From Nonomuraea cypriaca (lineage in GTDB: Bacteria; Actinomycetota; Actinomycetes; Streptosporangiales; Streptosporangiaceae), in contig NZ_JADOGI010000109.1 of assembly GCF_015645445.1 (NCBI RefSeq), positions 1 through 34,804 on the forward strand: a DNA stretch of 34,804 nucleotides, written 5' to 3'. The position numbers were made by a program, and so were the translations under genes. Positions 17,324 to 25,185 of the stretch are shown in pieces. Each line of letters begins with the position of its first letter. Within the stretch, counting starts at the first letter, position 1. Below the pieces are notes generated by a model. The model searched no databases. It had not been told where the DNA came from and was given only the letters and a program-made list of their open reading frames with translations.

Positions 17324-18277
17324 CTATCGTGGCGGGGCGGTCGAGTCCCTGATCACCAGCCGCGTCTCCAGCGTGCTCGTCGCGCTCACCTCCTGGATCA
17401 GCAGATCCACCGCCAGCCGCCCGGCCGCGGCCGTGGGCATGGCGACCGTGGTGAGCTTCGGTCGGCTCAGACGCCCGGGGACGATGTCGTCGATCCCCAC
17501 GACGCTGACGTCCCCTGGCACGCTCAGCCCGAGATCGTTGAGGCCCTCGATGAGCCCGATCGCGACGAGATCGTTGTAGGCCAGCACACCGGTCACACCG
17601 GAGTCGCGCACCCGGCCGGCCGCCGCGAAGCCGCCCCGCTCGGTGGGCGCGTTGGGGCCGATGGCGACGAGCTCCACCCCCTCCACCTGCTCGGCGCTCG
17701 TACGGATCTCCGCGCTCGTCCACGAGCCCGCGGGTCCCGACACCAGTGCCACGCGGCGGTGCCCGAGCCCGGCCAGGTGCTCGACCGCCAGCCTGGCGCC
17801 GTGGCCGACGTCCATCAGGACCGTGGCAGCCCCGCGCAGCCGCCGGTTGATCACCACGAACGGCACCCGCTCGGCCAGCCGTTCGAGTGCCTTGTTGGAG
17901 GAGCGCGGGCTGCACAGCACCACGCCGTCCACCTGCTTGGAGAACGCCTGCACCAGTTCCTCCTCGGCGGCCGCCTCCTCGTCGGTGTCGGCCACGAACA
18001 GGTGGTAGTCACGCTGCCGCGCGGCGGCGTGGGCGGCCTTGATCAACGGCGGGAAGAACGGGTTGGCGATGTCGGCCACGATCAGCCCGAGGTTGTGGGT
18101 CCGGCCGGTCGTGAGCGCCCTGGCCGCGCGGTTGGGGCGGTAGCCCAGCTCCTCGGCGACCGTCAGCACCCTCGTGCGGGTGACGGCGTTCACCATGTGC
18201 GGCGCGGAGAACGTCCGCGAGACAGTCGATACATGCACACCGGAGGCCCGCGCCACATCACGAATCGTCACAGTCAC
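17324..18277 (-). CDS. LacI-family transcriptional repressor of the sugar locus
   Basis: About 317 residues. The N-terminal helix-turn-helix and hinge are textbook: TIRDVARASGVHVSTVSRTF, then ELGYRPNRAARAL. The sugar-binding core follows (GLIVADIANPFFP and later GIDDIVPGRLSRPKLTTVAMP). The GTG at 18277 (or 18271) is chosen because the preceding part of the frame to 18343 does not fit the family start. It lies between the two arms of the locus and transcribes leftward. GCAA-N4-TTGC sites stand ahead of lacI itself, the importer and the rightward enzyme operon, so it probably controls all three. The inducer is likely the transported sugar. Confidence 0.92.
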   Translation of the reverse strand: MTVTIRDVARASGVHVSTVSRTFSAPHMVNAVTRTRVLTVAEELGYRPNRAARALTTGRTHNLGLIVADIANPFFPPLIKAAHAAARQRDYHLFVADTDEEAAAEEELVQAFSKQVDGVVLCSPRSSNKALERLAERVPFVVINRRLRGAATVLMDVGHGARLAVEHLAGLGHRRVALVSGPAGSWTSAEIRTSAEQVEGVELVAIGPNAPTERGGFAAAGRVRDSGVTGVLAYNDLVAIGLIEGLNDLGLSVPGDVSVVGIDDIVPGRLSRPKLTTVAMPTAAAGRLAVDLLIQEVSATSTLETRLVIRDSTAPPR

Positions 18278-18293
18278 AGTCGCACACCCTAAC

Positions 18294-18305
18294 GCAACCG
18301 CTTGC
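18294..18305. promoter_or_regulatory. LacI-type operator ahead of the lacI gene
   Basis: GCAACCGCTTGC, a GCAA-N4-TTGC dyad 17 bp upstream of the lacI start, suggests autorepression. A second dyad, GAAAGCGCTTGC, lies at 18324-18335. Confidence 0.6.
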
Positions 18306-18323
18306 AGAACCCTTGACGGCCCT

Positions 18324-18335
18324 GAAAGCGCTTGC
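18324..18335. promoter_or_regulatory. AAGCGCTT-centred dyad in the divergent region
   Basis: GAAAGCGCTTGC has a perfect 8-bp core palindrome. It shares this core type with the palindrome at 17158-17171 at the importer promoter, so the locus may carry two classes of LacI-type site. Confidence 0.4.
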
Positions 18336-18435
18336 CGCACCACCCCCGCCGCCAGACCGGGCGGGAATGCCCAGCTAGCGAGAGGGGGACGAAATCAACC
18401 CTTGACGCCTTACCCTCACTGACACAAAGGTTTAG

Positions 18436-18449
18436 TGCAACTGTTTGCA
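18436..18449. promoter_or_regulatory. LacI-type operator of the rightward enzyme operon
   Basis: TGCAACTGTTTGCA is the best site of the set (TGCAA-N4-TTGCA). It is 21 bp upstream of the first enzyme start. A TTGACG at 18402-18407 could be a -35 box, although I see no convincing -10. Confidence 0.65.
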
Positions 18450-18470
18450 GTCTTGAAGGAGCCCCCCACG

Positions 18471-19370
18471 GTGAGCACAGTCCTCGTCACCGGAAGCGCA
18501 GGACGCCTCGGCCGCAGCGTGGTCAGCACGCTCGCGGCGGCCGGGCACGAGGTCATCGGCGTGGACAGCGCCCCAGGCACGCCTCCCGAGGCCGCCGTCG
18601 CCTTACCCGCCGACCTCACGGACACGGGACAGGCGTTCGAGGTCATGGCCAGGTTCAGACCGGAGTCCGTGATCCATCTGGCCGCGATCGCGACCCCCTT
18701 CAGCTTCCCAGAATCGACGATCTTCAAGGTCAACACCCAGCTGGCGTTCAACGTGTGCGAGGCGTCCGTGGCGCTCGGCGTGGGGAGCGTGGTGGTGGCC
18801 AGCAGCCCCACGGTGATGGGGTACGGCGCGCCCGGCGGGTGGGCGCCGGCGTACCTGCCGATCGACGAGGAGCACCCGGTACGGCCGTGGAACGCGTACA
18901 ACCTGTCCAAGGTGGCGGCCGAGGAGACGATGAAGACGTTCGCGCGGGCGGGCACCACGAAGCTGGCCGCGGTGCGGCCGTGCTTCGTCATCCCGCCCGA
19001 GGAGTGGGCGGGCGCGCCCACGCAGTCCGGGCACACGCTGAAGGAGCGGCTGGACCGGCCTGAGCTGGCCGGCGTCTCGCTGTTCAACTACATCGACGCC
19101 CGTGACGCGTCCGAGATGATCACGGTGCTGGTCGAGGCGCTGCCCGAGCTGCCGAACGGCGAGGTGTTCTTCGCCGGCGCGGCCGACGCGCTGGCCAGGA
19201 AGCCGCTCTCCGACCTGCTCCCCCAGGTCGTGCCTGGCACGGAGGCGCTCGCGGCGGGCCTCACCGGCACCGCCCCCGCGTTCTCGACCGCCAAGGCGGA
19301 GCGGCTGCTCGGCTGGCAGGCCAAGCGGAGCTGGCGTAGCGAACTTCTCGAAGCGAAGGAAGCCGATTGA
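18471..19370 (+). CDS. NAD-dependent epimerase/dehydratase-family (extended SDR) enzyme
   Basis: A 299-residue extended SDR. The glycine motif TGSAGRLG is near the N-terminus and the YxxxK pair appears as YNLSK. Size and motifs resemble uronate dehydrogenases and sugar-nucleotide epimerases. Beside a sugar-acid dehydratase, an oxidation step such as aldose or uronate to lactone is the more attractive guess. The GTG at 18471 follows GAAGGAG; an upstream in-frame extension to 18435 would run through the operator and is rejected. It is the first gene of the rightward LacI-controlled operon. Confidence 0.85.
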   Translation: MSTVLVTGSAGRLGRSVVSTLAAAGHEVIGVDSAPGTPPEAAVALPADLTDTGQAFEVMARFRPESVIHLAAIATPFSFPESTIFKVNTQLAFNVCEASVALGVGSVVVASSPTVMGYGAPGGWAPAYLPIDEEHPVRPWNAYNLSKVAAEETMKTFARAGTTKLAAVRPCFVIPPEEWAGAPTQSGHTLKERLDRPELAGVSLFNYIDARDASEMITVLVEALPELPNGEVFFAGAADALARKPLSDLLPQVVPGTEALAAGLTGTAPAFSTAKAERLLGWQAKRSWRSELLEAKEAD

Positions 19371-19419
19371 AGCCACGTGGGCATCGTGAGGCACTGTTCA
19401 AGACCGGGCTGGAGCTGAA

Positions 19420-20472
19420 ATGACCGTCGCGGACCTGCGTACCGAGTTGCGTACGGTAGCGCTGCCTCGGCCCTGGGGCGCGGATGTGCCGGCCAACCAC
19501 GTGATCGTCACTCACGTCACGCTCAAGGACGGGCGTGCGGGGACGGGGTTCTCGTGGACGCCGCAGATCGGCGCGCGGGCCGTACAGGCGCTGCTCGACC
19601 ATGATCTGCGGGAGGCGCTGATCGGGCTGCCCGCGCATCCCGAGGTGGTGTGGGACCGGCTGTGGCGGCACCTGCGCGAGGCCGGTCCCGGTGGGATCAC
19701 CACGATCGCGCTGGCCGGGATCGACCTGGCGCTGTGGGACCTGCGCTGCGGCGAGGTCGGCCTGGCCGACGTGCTGGGGCGGCGGCGCGACGAGGTCCCG
19801 GTCTACGGCAGCGGCGTCAACCTGCACTACCCGCTGGACGAGCTGGTCGCGCAGGCCCGCCGCTGGGTGGCGGCGGGATACCGGGGCGTCAAGATCAAGG
19901 TGGGCCGCCCCGACCTGGCCGAGGACGTGGCGCGGGTGGCGGCCGTACGCGAGGTGATCGGGCCGGACCGGTTGCTGATGATCGACGCGAACCAGCGGTG
20001 GGACCTGCACCGGGCCAGGCGGGCGATCGCGGCGCTGCGGGAGTTCGGGCTGCACTGGATCGAGGAGCCGCTGCCAGCCGACGACGTGGCCGGGCACGTG
20101 GAGCTGCGCCGCTCCATCGACGTGCCGGTCGCGGTCGGCGAGAACGTCTACACCACCTACGGCTTCCGCGACCTGCTGACGGCCGGCGCCTGCGACGTCG
20201 TCCAGCCGAACGTGGTACGGGTCGGCGGCATCACGCCGTTCCTCCGGATCGTGGAGCTGGCCAGGACGTACGACGTGCCGGTGTACCCGCACCTGCTGAG
20301 CGAGATGTCCGGGCAGCTCGCGCTGGCCCTGCCGCTGCCGGTCATGGCGGAGGACGTGGAGGACGCGTCGTTCGCCAGGCTGGGGCTGCTGGCGGAGCCG
20401 TACCCGGTGGAGATCTCGGGTGGCGTGCTGCGCGCGGGCGAGCACGCCGGGCTCGGGCTGAGGTGGTCATGA
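19420..20472 (+). CDS. Mandelate racemase/enolase-superfamily sugar-acid dehydratase-like protein
   Basis: A 350-residue enolase-superfamily enzyme. The Lys158-x-Lys160 pair (VKIKVG), metal ligands Asp189, Glu215 and Glu241, His291 and Glu311 line up with Lys164/166, Asp195, Glu221, Glu247, His297 and Glu317 of mandelate racemase at a constant offset of six. The residue matching Asp270, partner of the catalytic histidine, is Asn264 (in QPNVVRVGG). The family mostly dehydrates sugar acids such as galactonate or rhamnonate. The ATG at 19420 has GGAG upstream, 49 bp after the preceding gene; its stop overlaps the next start (ATGA). The mandelate racemase numbering is from memory. Confidence 0.88.
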   Translation: MTVADLRTELRTVALPRPWGADVPANHVIVTHVTLKDGRAGTGFSWTPQIGARAVQALLDHDLREALIGLPAHPEVVWDRLWRHLREAGPGGITTIALAGIDLALWDLRCGEVGLADVLGRRRDEVPVYGSGVNLHYPLDELVAQARRWVAAGYRGVKIKVGRPDLAEDVARVAAVREVIGPDRLLMIDANQRWDLHRARRAIAALREFGLHWIEEPLPADDVAGHVELRRSIDVPVAVGENVYTTYGFRDLLTAGACDVVQPNVVRVGGITPFLRIVELARTYDVPVYPHLLSEMSGQLALALPLPVMAEDVEDASFARLGLLAEPYPVEISGGVLRAGEHAGLGLRWS

Positions 20473-22442
20473 TGACGCCGGTCAGGGTCGCACCGACCGA
20501 AGTGACGGCGCCGGTGAAGGTTGTGCTGGCCGGGGCGCAGGGGCACGGGCGGCATCATCTGGGCAACCTGCGCAGGCTGGCGAATCTCGGGATGGTCGAG
20601 CTGGCCGGGATCTGCGACCTGCGGCCGGTGGAGGTCGAGTTCGGCTCGCCGGTGCAGTCGCCTGACCTCGGCGAGCTGATCGAGAAGACCGGCGCGGAGA
20701 TCGCGATCATCTGCACGCCCATCCACACGCACGCCGACCTGGCGGTGACCGCACTGCGCGCCGGCGCCCACCTGCTGCTGGAGAAGCCGCCCGCGGCCGG
20801 TCCCGAGGCGCACCGGCGGATCGCCGCCGCGGTCGCGGAGAGCGGGCTGGCCTGCCAGGTCGGGTTCCAGTCGCTCGGCTCGGCGGCGGTGCCCGCGCTG
20901 CGCGAGCTGATCGCGGACGGCGTGATCGGCCGGGTACGCGGCATCGGCGGCGCGGGCGCCTGGGAGCGGCCCTCGGCCTACTTCACCCGCGCCGCCTGGT
21001 CGGGCCGGCGCCGCCTGGACGGCGTGGACGTGGTGGACGGCGCGCTGACGAACCCGTTCGCGCACGCCGTGGCGACCGCGCTGGCGCTGGCCGGCGGCGA
21101 GATCGCGGAGATCGAGACCGAGCTCTACCGGGCCCACCCGATCGAGTCGGACGACACGTCGTGCCTGCGGATCCGGATGGACGACGGCCTGGTGATCACG
21201 ATCGCGGTGACGTTGTGCGCGCCCGAGCGGCACGAGCCGTACCTGGTCGTGCACGGCGACGCGGGCCGGGCCACGCTGGTCTACACCCAGGACCAGGTCA
21301 AGGTGGAGCACGCGGACGGCTCGGTCACCACCACCGTCCACGACCGCACCGACCTGCTGGAGAACCTCATCGGCCACCTCCGCACGGGCGCGGACCTGCT
21401 GGTGCCGCTGTCCGCGACCGAGGGGTTCACCCAGGTGCTCGACGCCGTGCGGCTGGCGCCGGATCCGCTGCCCATCCAGGAGCGGCACCAGATCGTCGAG
21501 CGGGACGACTCCGGCGCGGTCACGCACCGGTTCCTGCCGGGGGTCGCCGCGCTGACCGAACGCAGCGCGGCCGAGCTGGCGCTCTATTCGGAGCTGGGCG
21601 TGCCGTGGACCCAGGTGGAGCTGCGGGCCGCGGGGACGGCGGTGGCGTCGTACGAGTTCCGGCCTGATCTGCCCGTCACCGACGCGCCGCGGCCCTACCT
21701 GCACCCGGTGCGCACGCTCGGCGGCGTCGAGGTCACCGAGCTGCGGCCGGACGACCACGTACACCATCTCGGGGCCGGCGTGGCGATCTCCGACCTGGGC
21801 GGCGCGAACTTCTGGGGCGGCCGCACCTACGTCAGGGACCAGGGCCCCGCCTGGCTCGACGACCACGGCAGCCAGCGGCACGTGGCCTTCTCGCGGCTCG
21901 GCGACGACGGCTTCGTGGAGCACCTGGAGTGGATCGGGCCGGCGGGCGTGCTGATGGCGCGCGAGGAGCGGACGGTCGCCGCCGTGCCGCTGGGTGACGC
22001 CTGGGCGCTGGACTTCACGTTCACGCTCACCAACCTCACCGGCGCGCCGGTGGAGATCAACAGCTCGGCCACCAAGGGCCGGGCGGGCGCGGGGTACGGC
22101 GGCTTCTTCTGGCGCGCGCCCGGCACCTCCACCGCCCGCGTCACCCTCCCCGGGGACGAGCGGGCCGTGCACGGCAGCCGCGGCCCATGGGTCGCCATGT
22201 CCGGCGCCACGCCGGACGGGCGGGACTGGACGCTGGTGTTCGTCCAGACGGCCGGGGACCCGTGGTTCGTGCGGGTGGCGGAGTATCCGGGGGTGGGGCA
22301 GGCGCTGGCGTGGGACCGGCCGCTGGTCGTCGAGAGCACCCTGACCAGGCGTATCGTCACGGCGGTCGCGGATGGGAGGCTGAGCCAGAGTGCGGTGTCC
22401 GCTTTAGCGGCCAACGTGAGACTCTATTGCGATAAATCGTAA
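20469..22442 (+). CDS. Gfo/Idh/MocA oxidoreductase fused to a DUF6807 (PmoA-like) domain
   Basis: A 657-residue two-domain protein. Residues about 15-360 form a Gfo/Idh/MocA oxidoreductase: Rossmann start VVLAGAQGHGRHH, EKP at 105-107 and an NPFAHAVATAL segment in place of the usual GGxxxDxGxH block. Residues about 385-650 form a DUF6807 domain (formerly called PmoA), recognised by DHVHHLGAGVAISDLGGANFWGG and the ATKGRAGAGYGGFFWRAPG region. This second domain is a beta-rich fold of unknown function, unrelated in role to methane oxidation. The ATG at 20469 overlaps the dehydratase stop. The domains are continuous in one frame with no stop or shift. It probably modifies a sugar or glycoside in the same pathway. 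Confidence 0.85.
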   Translation: MMTPVRVAPTEVTAPVKVVLAGAQGHGRHHLGNLRRLANLGMVELAGICDLRPVEVEFGSPVQSPDLGELIEKTGAEIAIICTPIHTHADLAVTALRAGAHLLLEKPPAAGPEAHRRIAAAVAESGLACQVGFQSLGSAAVPALRELIADGVIGRVRGIGGAGAWERPSAYFTRAAWSGRRRLDGVDVVDGALTNPFAHAVATALALAGGEIAEIETELYRAHPIESDDTSCLRIRMDDGLVITIAVTLCAPERHEPYLVVHGDAGRATLVYTQDQVKVEHADGSVTTTVHDRTDLLENLIGHLRTGADLLVPLSATEGFTQVLDAVRLAPDPLPIQERHQIVERDDSGAVTHRFLPGVAALTERSAAELALYSELGVPWTQVELRAAGTAVASYEFRPDLPVTDAPRPYLHPVRTLGGVEVTELRPDDHVHHLGAGVAISDLGGANFWGGRTYVRDQGPAWLDDHGSQRHVAFSRLGDDGFVEHLEWIGPAGVLMAREERTVAAVPLGDAWALDFTFTLTNLTGAPVEINSSATKGRAGAGYGGFFWRAPGTSTARVTLPGDERAVHGSRGPWVAMSGATPDGRDWTLVFVQTAGDPWFVRVAEYPGVGQALAWDRPLVVESTLTRRIVTAVADGRLSQSAVSALAANVRLYCDKS

Positions 22443-22458
22443 AATAGTAGGAGCTGCG

Positions 22459-24408
22459 TTGATCGTCTACGGCGGCGACTGGAATCCGGAGCAGTGGCCT
22501 GAGGAGACCTGGCCCGAGGACGTCCGGCTGATGCGCGAGGCCGGCGTGAACCACGTCAGCCTCGGCATCTTCTCCTGGTCACTCCTCGAACCCACCGAGG
22601 GCAAGTACGACTTCGGCCGGCTCGACCGCATCATGGACCTGCTGGCCGAGGGTGGGATCAAGACCTACCTGTCCACGCCGACCGCCTCCCCGCCGCCGTG
22701 GTTCGCGCACTCCTACCCGGAGGCGCTGCCCGTCGACGCCGAAGGGCGCAGGCTGTGGCACGGCAGCCGCCAGGCGTTCTGCCCCAGCTCACCCGTCTAC
22801 CTGGACAAGGCGCTCGGCATCGCCGAGCAGCTCGGACACCGCTACCACGACCACCCGGCCCTGGCGATGTGGCACATCCACAACGAGTACGGCTGCCACA
22901 ACTCCCGCTGCTACTGCGACACCTCCGCCGCCGCCTTCCGCACCTGGCTGACCGCGCGCTACGGCACGCTGGACGCGCTCAACGACGCCTGGGGCACCGC
23001 GTTCTGGTCCCAGCGTTACAGCGACTGGGAGCAGATCCTGCCGCCCAGGATCACCCCCAGCTTCACCCACCCGGGCCAGCAGCTCGACTTCCACCGTTTC
23101 AGCTCGGACGCGCTGCTGGACCTCTACCGCGCGGAACGCGACCTGCTGCGCGGGCTTGCCCCCGGCGTGCCCGCGACCACGAACTTCATGGCCGGCTTCC
23201 ACTGGGACATGGACTACTGGTCGTTCGCCGAGGAGGTGGACGTGGTCTCCACCGACCAGTACCTCATCGGCGAGGACCCGCACATCGACCTGGCCTTCGC
23301 CGCCGACCTGACCCGCTCGTTCAGGCGGGACCGGCCCTGGCTGCTGATGGAGCACTCCACCAGCGCGGTCAACTGGCAGGACCACAACCGCGCCAAGCGG
23401 CCCGGCGAGATGCACCGCAACTCCGTGCAGCACCTGGCCAGGGGCGCGGACGCGATCATGTTCTTCCAGTGGCGGCAGTCGAAGGCCGGCGCCGAGAAGT
23501 GGCACTCGGCGATGGTGCCCCACGCGGGCACAGACACCAAGATCTGGCGCGAGGTCGTCGCGCTCGGCGGCCTGCTCGACGACGCGGCCGACGTGGCGGG
23601 CCGCACGGTCGAGGCGGACGTGGCGATCCTGCTGGACTGGCCGAGCCTCTGGGCCCAGGACCACCCGGCCCAGCCCACGAGCAGGCTGAAGCCGGTCGAG
23701 GAGATCAAGCGCTGGCACGCGGGGCTGTGGCGGCTGGGCGTCACCTGCGACCTGGCCCACCCGGAGGGCGACCTGTCCGGCTACCGCCTGGTCCTGGTGC
23801 CCTCCCTCTACCTGGTCACCGACGCGGGCGCGGCGAACCTCGAACGCTTCGTCGCGGGCGGCGGGGTCGCGCTTGTGGGGCCGTACAGCGGGATCGTGGA
23901 CGAGCACGACAAGGTCCGGCTGGGCGGCTACCCCGGCGCCTGGCGCGACCTGCTCGGGGTCACGGTCGAGGAGTTCTTCCCGCTGGCGGCGGGCGAGACG
24001 GTCACGCTGGCCGGCGGCGGCACCGGCGCGGTGTGGAGCGAGGTCGCCCACCCCGCCACGGCCTCCGTCCTGGACGTCTACGCCACCGGCGAGCCCGCGT
24101 GGACCCGCAACCGGTGGTCGGAGGGCGCCGCGCACTACCTCACGACGCTGCCCACGGGTGCGGGCCTCACGCGGGTGCTGTCGGCGGTCTGCGCCGAGGC
24201 GGGCGTGCCTGCTTCGGCCACGCCGGGGGTCGAGCTGGTACGCCGCTCCCACCCCAACGGCCGCTCCTACCTGTTCGCGATCAACCACACGGAGACCGAC
24301 GCGGTCGTCGAGGCGACAGGCACCGCCCTTGACGGCACCCGGGCCGACGGCCGGCTCACGGTCCCGGCCGGCGCCGTCCGCATCGTCCGCGAAACGCCCC
24401 TCGGGTGA
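22459..24408 (+). CDS. GH42 beta-galactosidase
   Basis: A 649-residue cytoplasmic glycoside hydrolase of family 42; no signal peptide. The N-terminal TIM barrel begins GGDWNPEQWP. The acid/base Glu143 lies in HIHNEYG and the likely nucleophile is Glu298 in LLMEHSTSAVNWQ. Central trimerisation-type and C-terminal beta domains follow. Cysteines 108, 146, 151 and 153 lie where many GH42 enzymes bind zinc, but the expected fourth ligand position (156) is Ser. The TTG at 22459 is the start, supported by TAGGAG 7-8 nt upstream and by GH42 N-termini. It is the last gene of the LacI-controlled operon and should release galactose from imported beta-galactosides. Confidence 0.94.
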   Translation: MIVYGGDWNPEQWPEETWPEDVRLMREAGVNHVSLGIFSWSLLEPTEGKYDFGRLDRIMDLLAEGGIKTYLSTPTASPPPWFAHSYPEALPVDAEGRRLWHGSRQAFCPSSPVYLDKALGIAEQLGHRYHDHPALAMWHIHNEYGCHNSRCYCDTSAAAFRTWLTARYGTLDALNDAWGTAFWSQRYSDWEQILPPRITPSFTHPGQQLDFHRFSSDALLDLYRAERDLLRGLAPGVPATTNFMAGFHWDMDYWSFAEEVDVVSTDQYLIGEDPHIDLAFAADLTRSFRRDRPWLLMEHSTSAVNWQDHNRAKRPGEMHRNSVQHLARGADAIMFFQWRQSKAGAEKWHSAMVPHAGTDTKIWREVVALGGLLDDAADVAGRTVEADVAILLDWPSLWAQDHPAQPTSRLKPVEEIKRWHAGLWRLGVTCDLAHPEGDLSGYRLVLVPSLYLVTDAGAANLERFVAGGGVALVGPYSGIVDEHDKVRLGGYPGAWRDLLGVTVEEFFPLAAGETVTLAGGGTGAVWSEVAHPATASVLDVYATGEPAWTRNRWSEGAAHYLTTLPTGAGLTRVLSAVCAEAGVPASATPGVELVRRSHPNGRSYLFAINHTETDAVVEATGTALDGTRADGRLTVPAGAVRIVRETPLG

Positions 24409-24417
24409 ACCCCGCCC

Positions 24418-25185
24418 TCAGAGGACGCTGGAGAGAAAGGCCCTGGTACGGGGCTGCTTGCAGTCGGCGATGAGTTCGGCGGGGGCGCCCCGCTCGACGA
24501 CCACGCCCTCGTCGAAGAAGGTCAGCGTGTCGCCGACCTCGCGGGCGAAGCCGATCTCGTGGGTCACCACGACCATGGTCATGCCGTCGAGTGCGAGCTT
24601 CTTCATCACCTCGAGCACCTCGTCGACGAGCTCGGGGTCGAGCGCGGAGGTCGGCTCGTCGAAGAGCATGAGCGTGGGGTTCATGGCCAGCGCCCTGGCG
24701 ATCGCGACCCGCTGCTGCTGCCCGCCGGAGAGCTGGTGGGGGCGCTTGTGGGCGTGCTCGGCCAGCCCCACCTGGGCCAGGTGCTCCACGGCCAGCTCGC
24801 GGGCCTTGTCAGCGGGCATCCCGGCGACGTGGATCGGCGCGCAGGCGACGTTCTCCAGCGCGGTCTGGTGGGCGAACAGGTTGAACCGCTGGAACACCAT
24901 GCCGATCCGCATCCTGAAGGTCGCGAACCGCTTGGGCGACCAGAGACGGTATTTCCCGTCGCGCAGCGTGTAGCCGACCTCCTCCCCCAGGACCCGCAGG
25001 CTGCCGCCGAGCACCGGCTCCAGGCCGTTCACGCAGCGCAGGAACGTGGACTTGCCCGACCCCGACGGCCCGATGATGCAGCTCACCTCGCCGGGCGCGA
25101 CGCTGAAGTCCACGCCGTGGAGCACCTGGGTGTCGCCGTAGCTCATGCGGACGCCACGGGCCGCCACGACAGGTTCGGCGTTCAT
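24418..25185 (-). CDS. Polar amino-acid-type ABC importer ATPase (HisP/GlnQ-like)
   Basis: A 255-residue ATPase: Walker A GPSGSGKST (39-47), Q-loop VFQRFNLF, signature LSGGQQQR, Walker B LMLFDEPTSALD and H-loop VVVTHE, all intact. An insertion between Walker A and the Q-loop (GYTLRDGKYRLWSPKRF) is like that of HisP. The ATG at 25185 overlaps the permease stop (ATGA). It is the last gene of a four-gene operon led by an amidohydrolase. Confidence 0.93.
   Translation of the reverse strand: MNAEPVVAARGVRMSYGDTQVLHGVDFSVAPGEVSCIIGPSGSGKSTFLRCVNGLEPVLGGSLRVLGEEVGYTLRDGKYRLWSPKRFATFRMRIGMVFQRFNLFAHQTALENVACAPIHVAGMPADKARELAVEHLAQVGLAEHAHKRPHQLSGGQQQRVAIARALAMNPTLMLFDEPTSALDPELVDEVLEVMKKLALDGMTMVVVTHEIGFAREVGDTLTFFDEGVVVERGAPAELIADCKQPRTRAFLSSVL

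Noticed and set aside
19650..20468. Upstream extension of the Gfo/Idh-DUF6807 frame to 930 residues
   Set aside because: The region encodes the enolase-superfamily enzyme in another frame. The ATGA overlap at 20469 gives the natural start.
20157..22172. 671-codon minus-strand open frame opposite the fusion gene
   Set aside because: A mirror-frame product rich in Arg, Gly and Val with no recognisable motif.
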